A stretch of DNA of 64,000 nt from Geomonas anaerohicana (lineage in GTDB: Bacteria > Desulfobacterota > Desulfuromonadia > Geobacterales > Geobacteraceae). Location: positions 186,001 through 250,000 of the forward strand of contig NZ_JAEMHL010000007.1 in assembly GCF_016458305.1 (NCBI RefSeq), in the 5' to 3' direction. The notes under the pieces are model-generated. The model was given only the letters and a program-made list of their open reading frames with translations. It was not told the DNA's origin and searched no databases. This document shows, one piece after another, positions 55,718-64,000 of the stretch; the first letter of the stretch is position 1; every line of letters begins with the position of its first letter. A program made the translations under genes and the position numbers.

Positions 55718-57123
55718 AAAGACTTCACTTCCAGGGGATCAGCATCGACCCCGTCGGCGACGACCATTACACCGTGTCTCCGATCGCGGAGGTGCCGAGC
55801 GGCAACTTCTACTTCCTGAGTAACGACGTGCTCTCCCTGCAGCCGCAACCGCAGCGCCACGACAGCGATACCGTCCTGTGCGGCGTCGCCAACCCCCATT
55901 TCTTCCACGTCATCGCCCTGGCGGCGCGGACGGCGGGGCTGAAGCGCATCGTCGCGGTCGATTACAACTACGACCAGTTGCTGCACTTCCGGAACATGCG
56001 CGATCTCATCCTTGCCAGCGATAACCGCATCGCCTTTTTGCAGCGCCTGTTCAAGGTCACCTTCAACGCGCGCGCCATCGCGTTGCTGAACGGCGTCCGG
56101 CCTGCGAAGCCGGGCCAGCTCCGCGGCGGCGTGGAGAAGGATCCCTTCTTCGCGCTGGAGAAAGAACTCTGGAGCAACCTCACCTTCGACGCCGCCGCCT
56201 TCCAGACAAGCTACGGCCTGAGCGCAGAAGCGGCCGAAGCGGGGCTGCTGGTGAACTCGAGGACCGTCGGCGACATCGACACCTATTACGCGACCATGCT
56301 CTGCGGCTCCCGGTCCGACTACCCCCGCTGGCCCTTCACCGCCGCATTCGGCTCCGGGTTCTTGAGGGACGAGGCGACCTTTTTGCGGCTGCGACAGCTG
56401 CTGCGCCAAACCCCGCTCTACCTGCTGCACGGCGACCTCGCCCGGCTGTACCCGGAGCTTTTGTACAGTAACCGTTACCACCCGATGCTGGTGTGGTGCT
56501 CGAACCTGCTCTGCGACTATTTCATCGCCAAACACCCGGCCATCGAGGAGATCGTCACCCTGTCATGCCGGCTCGGCACCCAGGTGGAGCCTGTCTTTCC
56601 CGAGCAGGACCTGGTCCTATTGCAGGACGAGCGCACCCGCAGGCCCCTTCCCGAGGCCATCGACAACAGGCGCGGGCGCCGGCGCCCCTGGTCCATCCAT
56701 ACCAGGACCTTCGCCGTCGTGTGCCGTTACCTGCGCGGCGGCAACAACCTGGAGGTGATCGGCGTGCCGAGGTGGTTCGAGCAGGACGGGGGGGAGTCCA
56801 AGCTTCCCAGCACCTCCTACTGCATGCTGGAGCATTTCGGCGCTCTGCTCGGGGGGGGACAGCGCTTCGACACCATCCTGCTGCACATCCTGAGCGGCCA
56901 CTGCGATTCGCCGGACCACTACCGGCGCCTGCTGCAGGACGCGCGGCGCATGACGGACAACCTGATCGTCCTGGAGCACAACCGACTCTCCAAGGATTTT
57001 CGCGGCACGGGGACCGGTGTGACGCTGGAGGAGATGCGCGACCTCCTCGGGGCCGAAAGCATCCTCGACTACGGCTCCGGTGAGCGCTGCGCCGACCGCA
57101 ACCTCATCCTCGTCTACCGCTGA
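55714..57123 (+). CDS. Unrecognised 469-residue protein in the polysaccharide locus
   Basis: From ATG 55714, overlapping the fusion gene stop. It begins MKRLHFQGISIDPVGDDHYT. The N-terminal part has Rossmann-like strands (TVLCGVANPHFFHVIALAAR, LKRIVAVDYNYDQLLHFRNM) reminiscent of SAM or nucleotide-binding enzymes. Further blocks are LLHGDLARLYPELLYSNRYH, WCSNLLCDYFIAKHPAIEEI, PFTAAFGSGFLRDEATF and a C-terminal ILLHILSGHCDSPDHYRRLL with NLIVLEHN. No signal peptide or membrane helix. Codon use and GC match the neighbours. I cannot name a family; a methyltransferase-related or sugar-modifying enzyme is a guess. Confidence 0.85.
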   Translation: MKRLHFQGISIDPVGDDHYTVSPIAEVPSGNFYFLSNDVLSLQPQPQRHDSDTVLCGVANPHFFHVIALAARTAGLKRIVAVDYNYDQLLHFRNMRDLILASDNRIAFLQRLFKVTFNARAIALLNGVRPAKPGQLRGGVEKDPFFALEKELWSNLTFDAAAFQTSYGLSAEAAEAGLLVNSRTVGDIDTYYATMLCGSRSDYPRWPFTAAFGSGFLRDEATFLRLRQLLRQTPLYLLHGDLARLYPELLYSNRYHPMLVWCSNLLCDYFIAKHPAIEEIVTLSCRLGTQVEPVFPEQDLVLLQDERTRRPLPEAIDNRRGRRRPWSIHTRTFAVVCRYLRGGNNLEVIGVPRWFEQDGGESKLPSTSYCMLEHFGALLGGGQRFDTILLHILSGHCDSPDHYRRLLQDARRMTDNLIVLEHNRLSKDFRGTGTGVTLEEMRDLLGAESILDYGSGERCADRNLILVYR

Positions 57124-57140
57124 CGGGGCAGGATCACGGC

Positions 57141-58319
57141 ATGACGCAGCGCAACAAGAGCACGGAAGGGTTGACGATGGAGCATGGTCTGGCTGGCAGG
57201 CGGGCGCTGTTTGTTTTCGACTGCCTCGAGCTCGGGGGCGCCGAACGGCAGGGGCTTTTGCTTGCAGCACACCTGAAGCAGTCGCTCGGCATGGCGGTCT
57301 CCGTGCTCGGCCTGAGCGAGGGTCAGGGTAAGATCAGTGAACTCTGCGGCGAGATGGGCATACCCTGGCAGGGCGTGCCGTTGGATCTCTCCCGGGGGGG
57401 CATCGCGCTTGTCAGGGAGCTGTCCCGGGTTGTGGGCGCCATGCGCGCGGCCAGGCCGGACGTCATCCTTCCCTATACCTGGCGTCCCAACGTCGCCTGC
57501 GGCCTGACCTGGCGCCTGTCCGGCGCGCGGCTGTGCGTCTGGAACCAGCGCGACGAGGGGAGGGGGCTGCAATCGAGCCTCCGTTTTCGTCTCGCCGTCA
57601 AGCTGAGCAGCGGTTTCGTGGCCAACTCGCAGCAGGGGAAGGACGCGTTGCTGCAGAGGTACGCCCTTGCTGCCGAGCAGGTGCGCATCATCCCCAACGG
57701 CGTCGTGCTGGCCGAGCCGGTAAGAGACCGTAGCGCATGGCGGGATGGGCTCGGGATTAGCGCCGACTGTTTCGCGCTGGGCATGGTCGCCAATCTGCAC
57801 TTTTTCAAGGACCACGCCACCCTGCTGCGGGCATGGAGGACGGTCCTGGACACCCTCGGGGACAACGCGGACGTAATCCTCCTGCTGGCCGGGCGCTTCT
57901 CTGTAGCCGAAGGGGAGTTGCGGGCACAGGCGCGCGAGTTGCGCCTGGAGGACAAGGTGAGGTTCCTTGGCGGCATCGACGATGTCTCGGGGCTTCTCGG
58001 CGCCGTGGATCTTTATGCGCACAGCTCCCTGGCGGAAGGGACGCCCAATGCGGTATTGGAAGCCATGAGCGCCGGCCTTGCCGTTGTTGCCACCGATATC
58101 CCCGGGATCAGGGGCGCTCTGGGGCACGAGGGTGAGCATGGCCTGGTGCCGCCAGGTGACGCAGATGCGCTGGCCGCTGCTATCCTCGCCTTCATGAAGG
58201 ACCGGGAGTTGAGGGAAAGGACCGGCAGGGCGTTGAAAGAAAGGGCCGGGCGGCACTTTGCTCCCTCGGCCATGGCTCAGGCCAGCATCGCACTTTTGGA
58301 GTCCTTGTATCGGAAGTAG
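57141..58319 (+). CDS. Glycosyltransferase family 4 (group 1)
   Basis: 392 residues from ATG 57141 (CAGGA upstream); ATG 57177 with GGAAGGG is a good alternative. GT-B fold: ALFVFDCLELGGAERQGLLL near the start, FVANSQQGKDALLQRYALAA, IIPNGVVLAEP, LGMVANLHFFKDHATLLRAW and the donor-site HSSLAEGTPNAVLEAMSAGL with the catalytic EX7E pair. It adds a sugar from a nucleotide donor with retained configuration. Seventeen bp after the unknown gene. Confidence 0.94.
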   Translation: MTQRNKSTEGLTMEHGLAGRRALFVFDCLELGGAERQGLLLAAHLKQSLGMAVSVLGLSEGQGKISELCGEMGIPWQGVPLDLSRGGIALVRELSRVVGAMRAARPDVILPYTWRPNVACGLTWRLSGARLCVWNQRDEGRGLQSSLRFRLAVKLSSGFVANSQQGKDALLQRYALAAEQVRIIPNGVVLAEPVRDRSAWRDGLGISADCFALGMVANLHFFKDHATLLRAWRTVLDTLGDNADVILLLAGRFSVAEGELRAQARELRLEDKVRFLGGIDDVSGLLGAVDLYAHSSLAEGTPNAVLEAMSAGLAVVATDIPGIRGALGHEGEHGLVPPGDADALAAAILAFMKDRELRERTGRALKERAGRHFAPSAMAQASIALLESLYRK

Positions 58320-58380
58320 TGCCGCGGACGCGGTTGTCGCCGCAAGGCGGAAAGCAAAAGTGGAAGGTAAAAAGGAGTCT

Positions 58381-60420
58381 ATGTCACAGCCTTTAGTCGC
58401 AGCCTGCGTTTTGTTCTACGAGAAAGTCGAGCAGACCATCCACTGCGTGACGAGCTTGCTTCCCGCCGGTATTCCCGTCCTCGTCCTCAACAACGGCTCG
58501 TCGGCCGCGGCGGTGGAGACCTTCGCGGCGTGGGCGGCGGCGCACCCCCAGGTGCAGCTGCTGCACGCGGAGCGAAACCTCGGCGTGAGCGCCGGGCGCA
58601 ACCGCCTCATCGCGCAGACCAGCGCCGACTGGCTCCTCTTTGTCGACAACGACATCGTCATGGAGACCCCGCGCTGGCTGGAGCGCCTGCAGCACTACGC
58701 GGAGCTCGACGTCGAGGCGATCGTGCCGCGCCTGTACAACCACCACGACGGCTGCTACGCGAAGTTCATGGATATCGAGGTGCAGGGGCGACAGGCCGGC
58801 TTCGTGCCCCTTACCGGCAACCGCATGAACAACTTCCCCGGCGGCGCCGCGCTGGTGCGCAGGACGCTCTTCGACCGCCTGGGATGCTACGACGAGGGAC
58901 TCTTCGTCGGCGTCGAGGACTTCGAGTTGAGCCTGCGCGGCGTCCTGGCGGGGGCTCCGGTGCGCGCGCTGCTGGTGCCCGACATCGAGCTGACCCACGA
59001 TCACCTGGTGCCGCTTAGCACCGAGGCCGACCGCAAGGCGGTGCGCGACCGCTACGACAAGGACGTGCTGGCAAACTCCTACCGGCGCATCGCAGAAAAG
59101 CACGACCTCCTCTTGGAGGACTTCTGGGAGGAGTGGGTGGACCAGCAGATGGTCTCGCTCGGGTTGGCGCCGCAACAAGATGAGCAGCCGGCACCGGCGC
59201 GGCCGCAGGGGAAACCGCGCATCGCCCTGGTCGCCGACGTGGAAAACTGGGCCTTCGGCAACATATCGCGCAACGTGGTCAGCCACCTCTCCGGGAAGTA
59301 CGACCTGCACATCGTCTACAGCGCCTCCTACGGACATGACTATGACCGGCTCCTTGCCGACCTGTACCAGCAGGGGTACGACCTGGTGCATTTCTTCTGG
59401 CGCGGCACCATCCTGTGCCTGTACCTGCACCTTTTGCGCACCATCCCCAAGCGCACCCCCGAGGTCCCCGAGTCCTTCATCAGGACCAGGCTCAGCTTCT
59501 CCATCTACGATCATTGCCTGCTCTCGGATCAGGACCTGCGCGACTACCGGATCCTGTTCAAGTACTTGGCCGACGGGTACGTGGTGAGCTCCCAGCGCCT
59601 GTTCCACACCTACTCCATGCTCCCCTCCTACCCGGCGCCGTACCGGATCATCGAGGACGGCGTCGACCTGGCCCGCTTCCACCCGCGCGACACCTCCCGC
59701 CTGCTGGACTTAGACCGCCCTCTCGTGGTAGGGTGGGCGGGCAACAGCGACTGGGGGATGGACGTGAACGCCACTGACTTCAAGGGGTTCAACACCATCA
59801 TCAAACCGGCGCTCGACCAGCTCCGGCAGGAAGGGTATCGAGTCACTGGGCGCTTCGCCGACCGCAAGGTCGAGCATATCCCGTACGACAAGATGGTCGA
59901 TTACTACAACTCCATCGATGTCTATGTCTGCGCCTCCTCCATCGAGGGGACGCCCAACCCGGTCCTCGAGGCCATGGCCTGCGGCGTTCCGGTCATTTCC
60001 ACGGACGTCGGCATCGTGCCCCAGCTGCTCGGCCCGGAGCAGAAGCGCTACATCCTCATGCAGCGCACGGTCGAGGCATTGAAAGAGAAGCTGATCGCCC
60101 TGGCCCAGGATCCGCAGGAGCGGATGAAACTCTCCGCGGAGAACCTGGAGCGCATCAAGGGGTTCACCCGGGAGATGGAAATACCGAAGTGGGACGATTT
60201 CTTCCAGGCCATGCTGAGCCGGGAGACCGCGTCGAAGGAGCCGCTGAAACGGGCGCTCCTCGAGGTTCCCTACAACTTCGGCATCGAGCACACCGTCGAC
60301 CTGTTCCTGGAGAAATCCTTGAGCTGGCGCATCACCAAGCCTCTGCGCCTGCTGCAATGGCATGTGACGCGGTTTAAGAACATGCTCCGGCTGCAGCTGC
60401 GCCGTCGCAGGGCAGGGTGA
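58381..60420 (+). CDS. Fusion: GT2 plus GT4-like glycosyltransferase
   Basis: 679 residues from ATG 58381 with AAAGGAG upstream. Residues 1-~265 are a GT2 domain: VAACVLFYEKVEQTIHCVTS, NNGSSAAAVETF, ERNLGVSAGRNRLIAQ, donor motif FVDNDIVMETPRW and FVGVEDFELSLRG. From about residue 285 (KPRIALVADVENWAFGNISR) a GT-B glycosyltransferase follows, with WRGTILCLYLHLLR, VVGWAGNSDWGM and CASSIEGTPNPVLEAMACGV. One chain could add two successive sugars or a repeat. The C-terminus ends in a basic helix (RLQLRRRRAG), possibly membrane-touching. Confidence 0.92.
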   Translation: MSQPLVAACVLFYEKVEQTIHCVTSLLPAGIPVLVLNNGSSAAAVETFAAWAAAHPQVQLLHAERNLGVSAGRNRLIAQTSADWLLFVDNDIVMETPRWLERLQHYAELDVEAIVPRLYNHHDGCYAKFMDIEVQGRQAGFVPLTGNRMNNFPGGAALVRRTLFDRLGCYDEGLFVGVEDFELSLRGVLAGAPVRALLVPDIELTHDHLVPLSTEADRKAVRDRYDKDVLANSYRRIAEKHDLLLEDFWEEWVDQQMVSLGLAPQQDEQPAPARPQGKPRIALVADVENWAFGNISRNVVSHLSGKYDLHIVYSASYGHDYDRLLADLYQQGYDLVHFFWRGTILCLYLHLLRTIPKRTPEVPESFIRTRLSFSIYDHCLLSDQDLRDYRILFKYLADGYVVSSQRLFHTYSMLPSYPAPYRIIEDGVDLARFHPRDTSRLLDLDRPLVVGWAGNSDWGMDVNATDFKGFNTIIKPALDQLRQEGYRVTGRFADRKVEHIPYDKMVDYYNSIDVYVCASSIEGTPNPVLEAMACGVPVISTDVGIVPQLLGPEQKRYILMQRTVEALKEKLIALAQDPQERMKLSAENLERIKGFTREMEIPKWDDFFQAMLSRETASKEPLKRALLEVPYNFGIEHTVDLFLEKSLSWRITKPLRLLQWHVTRFKNMLRLQLRRRRAG

Positions 60421-60422
60421 CC

Positions 60423-61355
60423 ATGTCCGTCCCTGCTCTTGCCAGCGCGCTCATGGTCAGCGTGGTCGTCTGTACCCGCAACAGGTCCGCCTCCCTGCGC
60501 AGGTGCCTGGCTTCCCTGGTCGCACAGTCGGCCGACGCCTCGCTGTTTGAGGTCATCGTCGTCGACAACGCCTCCACGGACGACACGGCCGCGGTTGCCC
60601 GCGCGGCCTTCGCCGGCAGGGACAACTTCAGGTACTGCCTGGAAAGCAACCTCGGCCTGAGCCACGCGCGCAACCGGGGCATCGCCGAGGCCGCGGCCAA
60701 ACGGGTCGCCTTCATAGACGACGACGCCGAAGCCTGCCCGGACTGGATCGAAGAGATGCTCTCCTTCATCGGGAGGGTGACTGCCGTGGTTGCCTTCGGC
60801 GGGCCGTACCTGAGGATGGTCGATGGCGCCGTCCCCGCCTGGTTCCCGCCGGAGTACGGCAGTTCGGTGCTGTCGGAGGACGAAGGGGCGCTCGATTCGG
60901 TGACCCAGTTCATCTCGGGCACCAACATGGTGTTCCGCCGCGACGTGCTGCTGGCCCTTGGTGGCTTCCGCCCCGAACTCGGCATGAGCGGCACCAGGCT
61001 TTGTTACGGCGAGGAGACCCGCCTGCAGATCGACCTGAAGCGACAAGGGCACCAGGTCTTCTACGTCCCGGCGATGCGGGTGAAACACCTGCTCCCCGCG
61101 CAAAAGATGAAGTTGTCCTGGCTCATCAGGAACCTTTACGCCGTCGGGCGCTGCTCGTCGGCCACCTTCTGCCAAAAGAGGACGCTCTTGTCGTGCTGTT
61201 CCGGCATCTGCTACGGCATCGTCTTCGCGCTGCGCACCCTGGCGACGCCGTCGCACAACCCGCTGCGACGCAAGATCTACTACTCGCTGAAACCCCTGGT
61301 TTCCGAGTTGGGGGCGCTGCATCAATTCCTGCTTGAGGGGCACGACCGTGCATAG
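60423..61355 (+). CDS. Glycosyltransferase family 2
   Basis: 310 residues from ATG 60423 (GCAGGGTGA just before). VSVVVCTRNRSASLRRCLAS, VIVVDNASTDDTAAVAR, NLGLSHARNRGIAEAAAKRV, donor motif FIDDDAEACPDW, then TNMVFRRDVLLALGGFRPEL and GEETRLQIDLKRQGHQVFY. Typical GT2 with a short helical C-terminus. Overlaps the next gene by eight bases. Confidence 0.93.
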   Translation: MSVPALASALMVSVVVCTRNRSASLRRCLASLVAQSADASLFEVIVVDNASTDDTAAVARAAFAGRDNFRYCLESNLGLSHARNRGIAEAAAKRVAFIDDDAEACPDWIEEMLSFIGRVTAVVAFGGPYLRMVDGAVPAWFPPEYGSSVLSEDEGALDSVTQFISGTNMVFRRDVLLALGGFRPELGMSGTRLCYGEETRLQIDLKRQGHQVFYVPAMRVKHLLPAQKMKLSWLIRNLYAVGRCSSATFCQKRTLLSCCSGICYGIVFALRTLATPSHNPLRRKIYYSLKPLVSELGALHQFLLEGHDRA

Positions 61356-62184
61356 ACCTGTTGACTGCGAAAGCGTGCTCGATGCCGTGATCGGCGAGCT
61401 TTGCCAGGCACCCATCGATCTGCTGAACATAGGCGACCAGGCGGGGGAGTCCGCCTATCTGGAACATTCCCGGTGCTCTTACCTGCGCACCCTGCGTGAC
61501 ATAGTGGCCATGGCCGATGCCCTGGGCGCCCCCTACGCCGAGATCCCCATCCTCGAGATAGGGGCCTTCCTCGGCGTGGTGAGTTGTGCCCTGGCCCGCC
61601 TGGGCTTTCCGGTCACCGCCCTCGATCTGCCCGAGTTCGTCCAAAACGAGCGGCTGCAGGAGCGCTACCGCCGTTACGGTGTCGCCTGCCTCGCCGCCAA
61701 CCTGCGCGACTACTCGCTCCCGGCCGACACGGGGAGCTTCGCCATCGTGATCATGTGCGAGACCCTCGAGCACCTCAACTTCAATCCCCTGCCGGTCATG
61801 GCCGAAGTGAACCGGCTGCTGCGCAAGGAGGGTGGCCTCTACCTCTCGCTGCCCAACCAGGCGTCCCTGGTGAACCGGGTCAAGCTTCTGTGCGGCCGCT
61901 CCGTGCACAACCCCATCAGCGATTTTGCGGCACAGCTCTCCTGTGACAGCAACATGATCGTCGGGCTGCACTGGCGCGAGTACACCGCCGCCGAGCTGGA
62001 GGAACTGGTGCTCCGGTCCGGCTTCTCGGTGGACAGCCTCGGCTTTTACACCACGCATCGGGCCAGCCTTCCCGCCCGTCTGCTCTACCTGTTGTGCCCG
62101 ACGCTCAGGGGCAACCTGACCCTGGCGGCAACCAAAGTTGAGGAGGTCGCGCCCGACTTCCACTTCCACGCCGCAACGAGGTGA
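61348..62184 (+). CDS. Class I SAM-dependent methyltransferase
   Basis: 278 residues from GTG 61348, chosen for the GAGGGG eight bases upstream; TTG 61333 is also in frame. Motif I ILEIGAFLGVVSCALARLGF, then VTALDLPEF, FAIVIMCETLEHLNFNPLPV (motif post-II/III) and LYLSLPNQASLVNRVKLLCG. A Methyltransf_11/23-like fold; likely methylates a glycan or lipid-linked sugar, given its place among glycosyltransferases. Final nine bases precede the next start with GAGGTGA as ribosome site. Confidence 0.88.
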   Translation: MHRPVDCESVLDAVIGELCQAPIDLLNIGDQAGESAYLEHSRCSYLRTLRDIVAMADALGAPYAEIPILEIGAFLGVVSCALARLGFPVTALDLPEFVQNERLQERYRRYGVACLAANLRDYSLPADTGSFAIVIMCETLEHLNFNPLPVMAEVNRLLRKEGGLYLSLPNQASLVNRVKLLCGRSVHNPISDFAAQLSCDSNMIVGLHWREYTAAELEELVLRSGFSVDSLGFYTTHRASLPARLLYLLCPTLRGNLTLAATKVEEVAPDFHFHAATR

Positions 62185-62192
62185 CCCCGCGT

Positions 62193-63134
62193 ATGTCTCT
62201 TCCTGCATGGGAATTCGACACCCCCATCGTGATGCTCATCTTCAACAGGCCCGACACCACGAGCCTGGTCTTCGATGCAGTGCGCAGGCTGCGCCCCAGG
62301 CAGCTGTTCCTGGTGGCCGACGGACCCCGCGCCGGGCGCGAAGGCGAGGCGGAGCGCTGCCGGGAAGCCCGCGCCATCGTCACGGAGGTGGACTGGCAGT
62401 GCGAGGTCTACACCGATTTCGCCAGCGCGAACCTGGGCTGCATGAGGCGCGTTTCCAGCGGCGTCGACTGGGTCTTCGGGCAGGTCGACGAGGCCATCAT
62501 CCTGGAAGACGACTGCCTGCCGCACCCCACGTTCTTTCCGTTTTGCCGCGAACTCCTGGACCGCTACCGCCACGAGCCGCGCGTCGCGCAGATAGCCGGG
62601 GTGAACTTCCAGTTCGGGCACAACCGCACCGGGGACAGCTACTACTTCTCGCGCTACAACCACGTCTGGGGATGGGCCACCTGGAAGCGCGCCTGGCTGA
62701 TGAACGACAACGAGATGGTGCACTGGCCGGCCTGCCGGGAGAGCGGCATGCTGAACGGTTTCCTGGCCGACCGCAAACAGGCAGCCTACTGGAGCAAGGT
62801 GCTGGACCTGGTGGCCGCCGGCGCCATCGATTCCTGGGCCTGCCGCTGGACCCTGTCCTGCTGGCGGCATGGCCTCTTGACCGTCATTCCCGCGGTAAAC
62901 CTGGTGTCCAACATCGGCTTCGGCCCCGGCGCCACCCACACGCCGGTTGCCAACCGGTACGCCGCCATGCCCGTGGAGCCGATGCCGTTTCCGCTGCGTC
63001 ATCCGGCGGCGCTCGAGCCTTTCACGGCTGCGGACCGGTACACGCTGAAGACTCAATACCGGGAGTATCCCTTGATCCCCCGGGTGCTGGCTGCGCTGCG
63101 CATCCAGTGGCGCAAGCTATGGGGGCGGGAATGA
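62193..63134 (+). CDS. Glycosyltransferase (GT2-like, HlpA-type hemolytic-protein family)
   Basis: 313 residues from ATG 62193 with GAGGTGA at 62178-62184; GTG 62181 is an alternative. TPIVMLIFNRPDTTSLVFDA, LFLVADGPRAGREGE, ANLGCMRRVSSGVDWVFGQV, the donor motif IILEDDCLPHPTFFPF, and NHVWGWATWKRAW with PAVNLVSNIGFGPGATHT. These match the family annotated hemolytic protein HlpA-like or glycosyltransferase family 2, found in many surface glycan loci. Its stop is 22-34 bp before the GT9 gene. Confidence 0.9.
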   Translation: MSLPAWEFDTPIVMLIFNRPDTTSLVFDAVRRLRPRQLFLVADGPRAGREGEAERCREARAIVTEVDWQCEVYTDFASANLGCMRRVSSGVDWVFGQVDEAIILEDDCLPHPTFFPFCRELLDRYRHEPRVAQIAGVNFQFGHNRTGDSYYFSRYNHVWGWATWKRAWLMNDNEMVHWPACRESGMLNGFLADRKQAAYWSKVLDLVAAGAIDSWACRWTLSCWRHGLLTVIPAVNLVSNIGFGPGATHTPVANRYAAMPVEPMPFPLRHPAALEPFTAADRYTLKTQYREYPLIPRVLAALRIQWRKLWGRE

Positions 63135-63168
63135 ACGTCCCGCTTCGGACACGGCGGTGAACCCGCGC

Positions 63169-64000
63169 ATGGCAGGGACAGTGAACAGGTGGCGGGAGCG
63201 TTCGGTGCTGGCGCGCAACTTTCTGCTGGACGGGCTCGCCTCCGTGCTGCCGCGTCCGTCCGCCGCGCCGGGGGAAAAGCAGGCGGTCATGGTGGTGCGG
63301 CTCGACGTCATCGGCGACTTCGTGCTCTGGCTCGATGCGGCCGCCGCCCTGCGCCAGCGCTACCCGGCGGAGCGGTATCGGCTGGTGCTGGTCGGCAATG
63401 CGCTCTGGACCGACCTCGCGGCACAGCAGCCCTTTTTCGACCAGGTCGTCCCCGTGAACCTCGGCAGGCTTTTGCGTGATCCCGGCTACCGCTTCGAGCT
63501 GTGGCGGCGGTTGCGGGCCCTGCGCTGCGAGGTGGCCCTCAACCCCACCTTCTCTAGGCACTTCCCTTGTGACGATGCGGTGATGCGGGTTTGTGGCGCC
63601 CGCGAGCGGATCGGCTTTGCCGGCGATTTTGCCAACCAGCGGCCTTGGGAGATGGCTATCAGCAATCGCTGGTACACGAGGCTCATCCCTGCCGCACAAG
63701 GGCAACTGATGGAGCTGGAGCGCAACGCGGAGTTCGTGCGGGGACTCGGGGTGGCGTCGTTTCGTCCCGGCCTCCCCGAGTTGGTGGTGGCGGAGGAGCT
63801 ACCCGCCGCACTGGCCGGCGAGCGCTATTACGTCGTGGTGCCCGGTGCCGGCAAGGCGCTCCGGCAGTGGCCCCTGGAGCGGTACGCGGCCCTGATGGAG
63901 AGGATCTGGGATACCTACCGCATCAAGGCCGTCATCTGCGGCGCTCCGGGCGAGGAAGCACTGGGGCGTCGGTTGCGGGAGCTTGTGCCGGAGCCGGTCC
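63169..64000 (+). CDS. Glycosyltransferase family 9 (heptosyltransferase-like), partial
   Basis: About 277 residues visible from ATG 63169 (GTG 63157 also in frame); it runs off the right edge. GT9 start VMVVRLDVIGDFVLWLDAAA, then YRLVLVGNALWTDLAAQQPF, VCGARERIGFAGD and the donor motif VVPGAGKALRQWPLERYAAL followed by AVICGAPGEEALGRRLREL. GT9 enzymes add heptose or similar sugars to LPS core or glycans. It suggests that the locus continues to the right. Confidence 0.92.
   Translation, partial: MAGTVNRWRERSVLARNFLLDGLASVLPRPSAAPGEKQAVMVVRLDVIGDFVLWLDAAAALRQRYPAERYRLVLVGNALWTDLAAQQPFFDQVVPVNLGRLLRDPGYRFELWRRLRALRCEVALNPTFSRHFPCDDAVMRVCGARERIGFAGDFANQRPWEMAISNRWYTRLIPAAQGQLMELERNAEFVRGLGVASFRPGLPELVVAEELPAALAGERYYVVVPGAGKALRQWPLERYAALMERIWDTYRIKAVICGAPGEEALGRRLRELVPEPV

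Overview
The window is high-GC, densely coded bacterial DNA with no rRNA, tRNA, phage, transposase or CRISPR array that I could see. The clearest taxonomic clue is the pilus block: pilB-pilT-pilC-pilS-pilR followed by a very short PilA (64 residues mature) and a separate small secreted protein. This is the Geobacter arrangement of PilA-N plus PilA-C/Spc. Together with the aroE neighbour, the ABC and polysaccharide genes downstream, and many GC-rich palindromic intergenic repeats, it points to Desulfuromonadia, family Geobacteraceae (Geobacter, Citrifermentans or Geomonas type). That placement is inference from gene content, not a database match.

Layout. 1-4377 (minus strand) holds a kinase-like fusion, a small membrane protein and a cut-off symporter-GAF-SpoIIE sensor, translationally overlapped. 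4591-9844 is a TPR lipoprotein followed by a peptide-type ABC importer (binding protein and two permeases, no ATPases). 10066-19083 is a housekeeping run: a 170-residue unknown, tilS, ftsH, folP, cdaA, cdaR-like, glmM, pdxJ, a parvulin and a small membrane protein, ending at a strong terminator. 19517-26480 is on the minus strand: a marR-tolC-emrA-emrB efflux operon and a lytic transglycosylase, bracketed by two direct copies of a composite palindromic repeat. 27165-35105 carries rnr, tatC, ribF, a flippase-like membrane protein, a DUF2723 membrane glycosyltransferase and aroE.

35178-43183 is the type IV pilus cluster, with a sigma-70-like promoter before pilB and an excellent sigma-54 -24/-12 promoter before pilA-N, matching control by the adjacent PilS/PilR. 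43333-45859 is an ABC-2 permease, a TPR protein with a pseudopilin-like tail and an ABC ATPase. From 45840 to the right edge runs a surface polysaccharide locus: a TMTC-like membrane protein, a UbiA/DPPR-synthase-like prenyltransferase, many glycosyltransferases, Wzm/Wzt export, methyltransferases, two fusion enzymes, one large unrecognised protein and a cut-off GT9 heptosyltransferase. In Geobacter sulfurreducens the genes after pilA form the xap polysaccharide locus, so pilus and extracellular matrix functions probably sit together here too.

Intergenic DNA is unusually rich in repeats: a REP hairpin family at 18.35, 31.3 and 53.15 kb, two palindrome families near 19.2-19.4 and 26.6-27.0 kb, a long inverted repeat between emrA and emrB, hexamer and heptamer tandem repeats, a 9-bp tandem and a 25-bp tandem. 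I saw no clearly new defence or mobile system. The strongest leads are the unrecognised 469-residue protein and fusion enzymes of the polysaccharide locus, the split pilin with its neighbouring ABC genes, the methyltransferase gene whose best start signal seems cut off by a REP, and the symporter-phosphatase fusion at the left edge.
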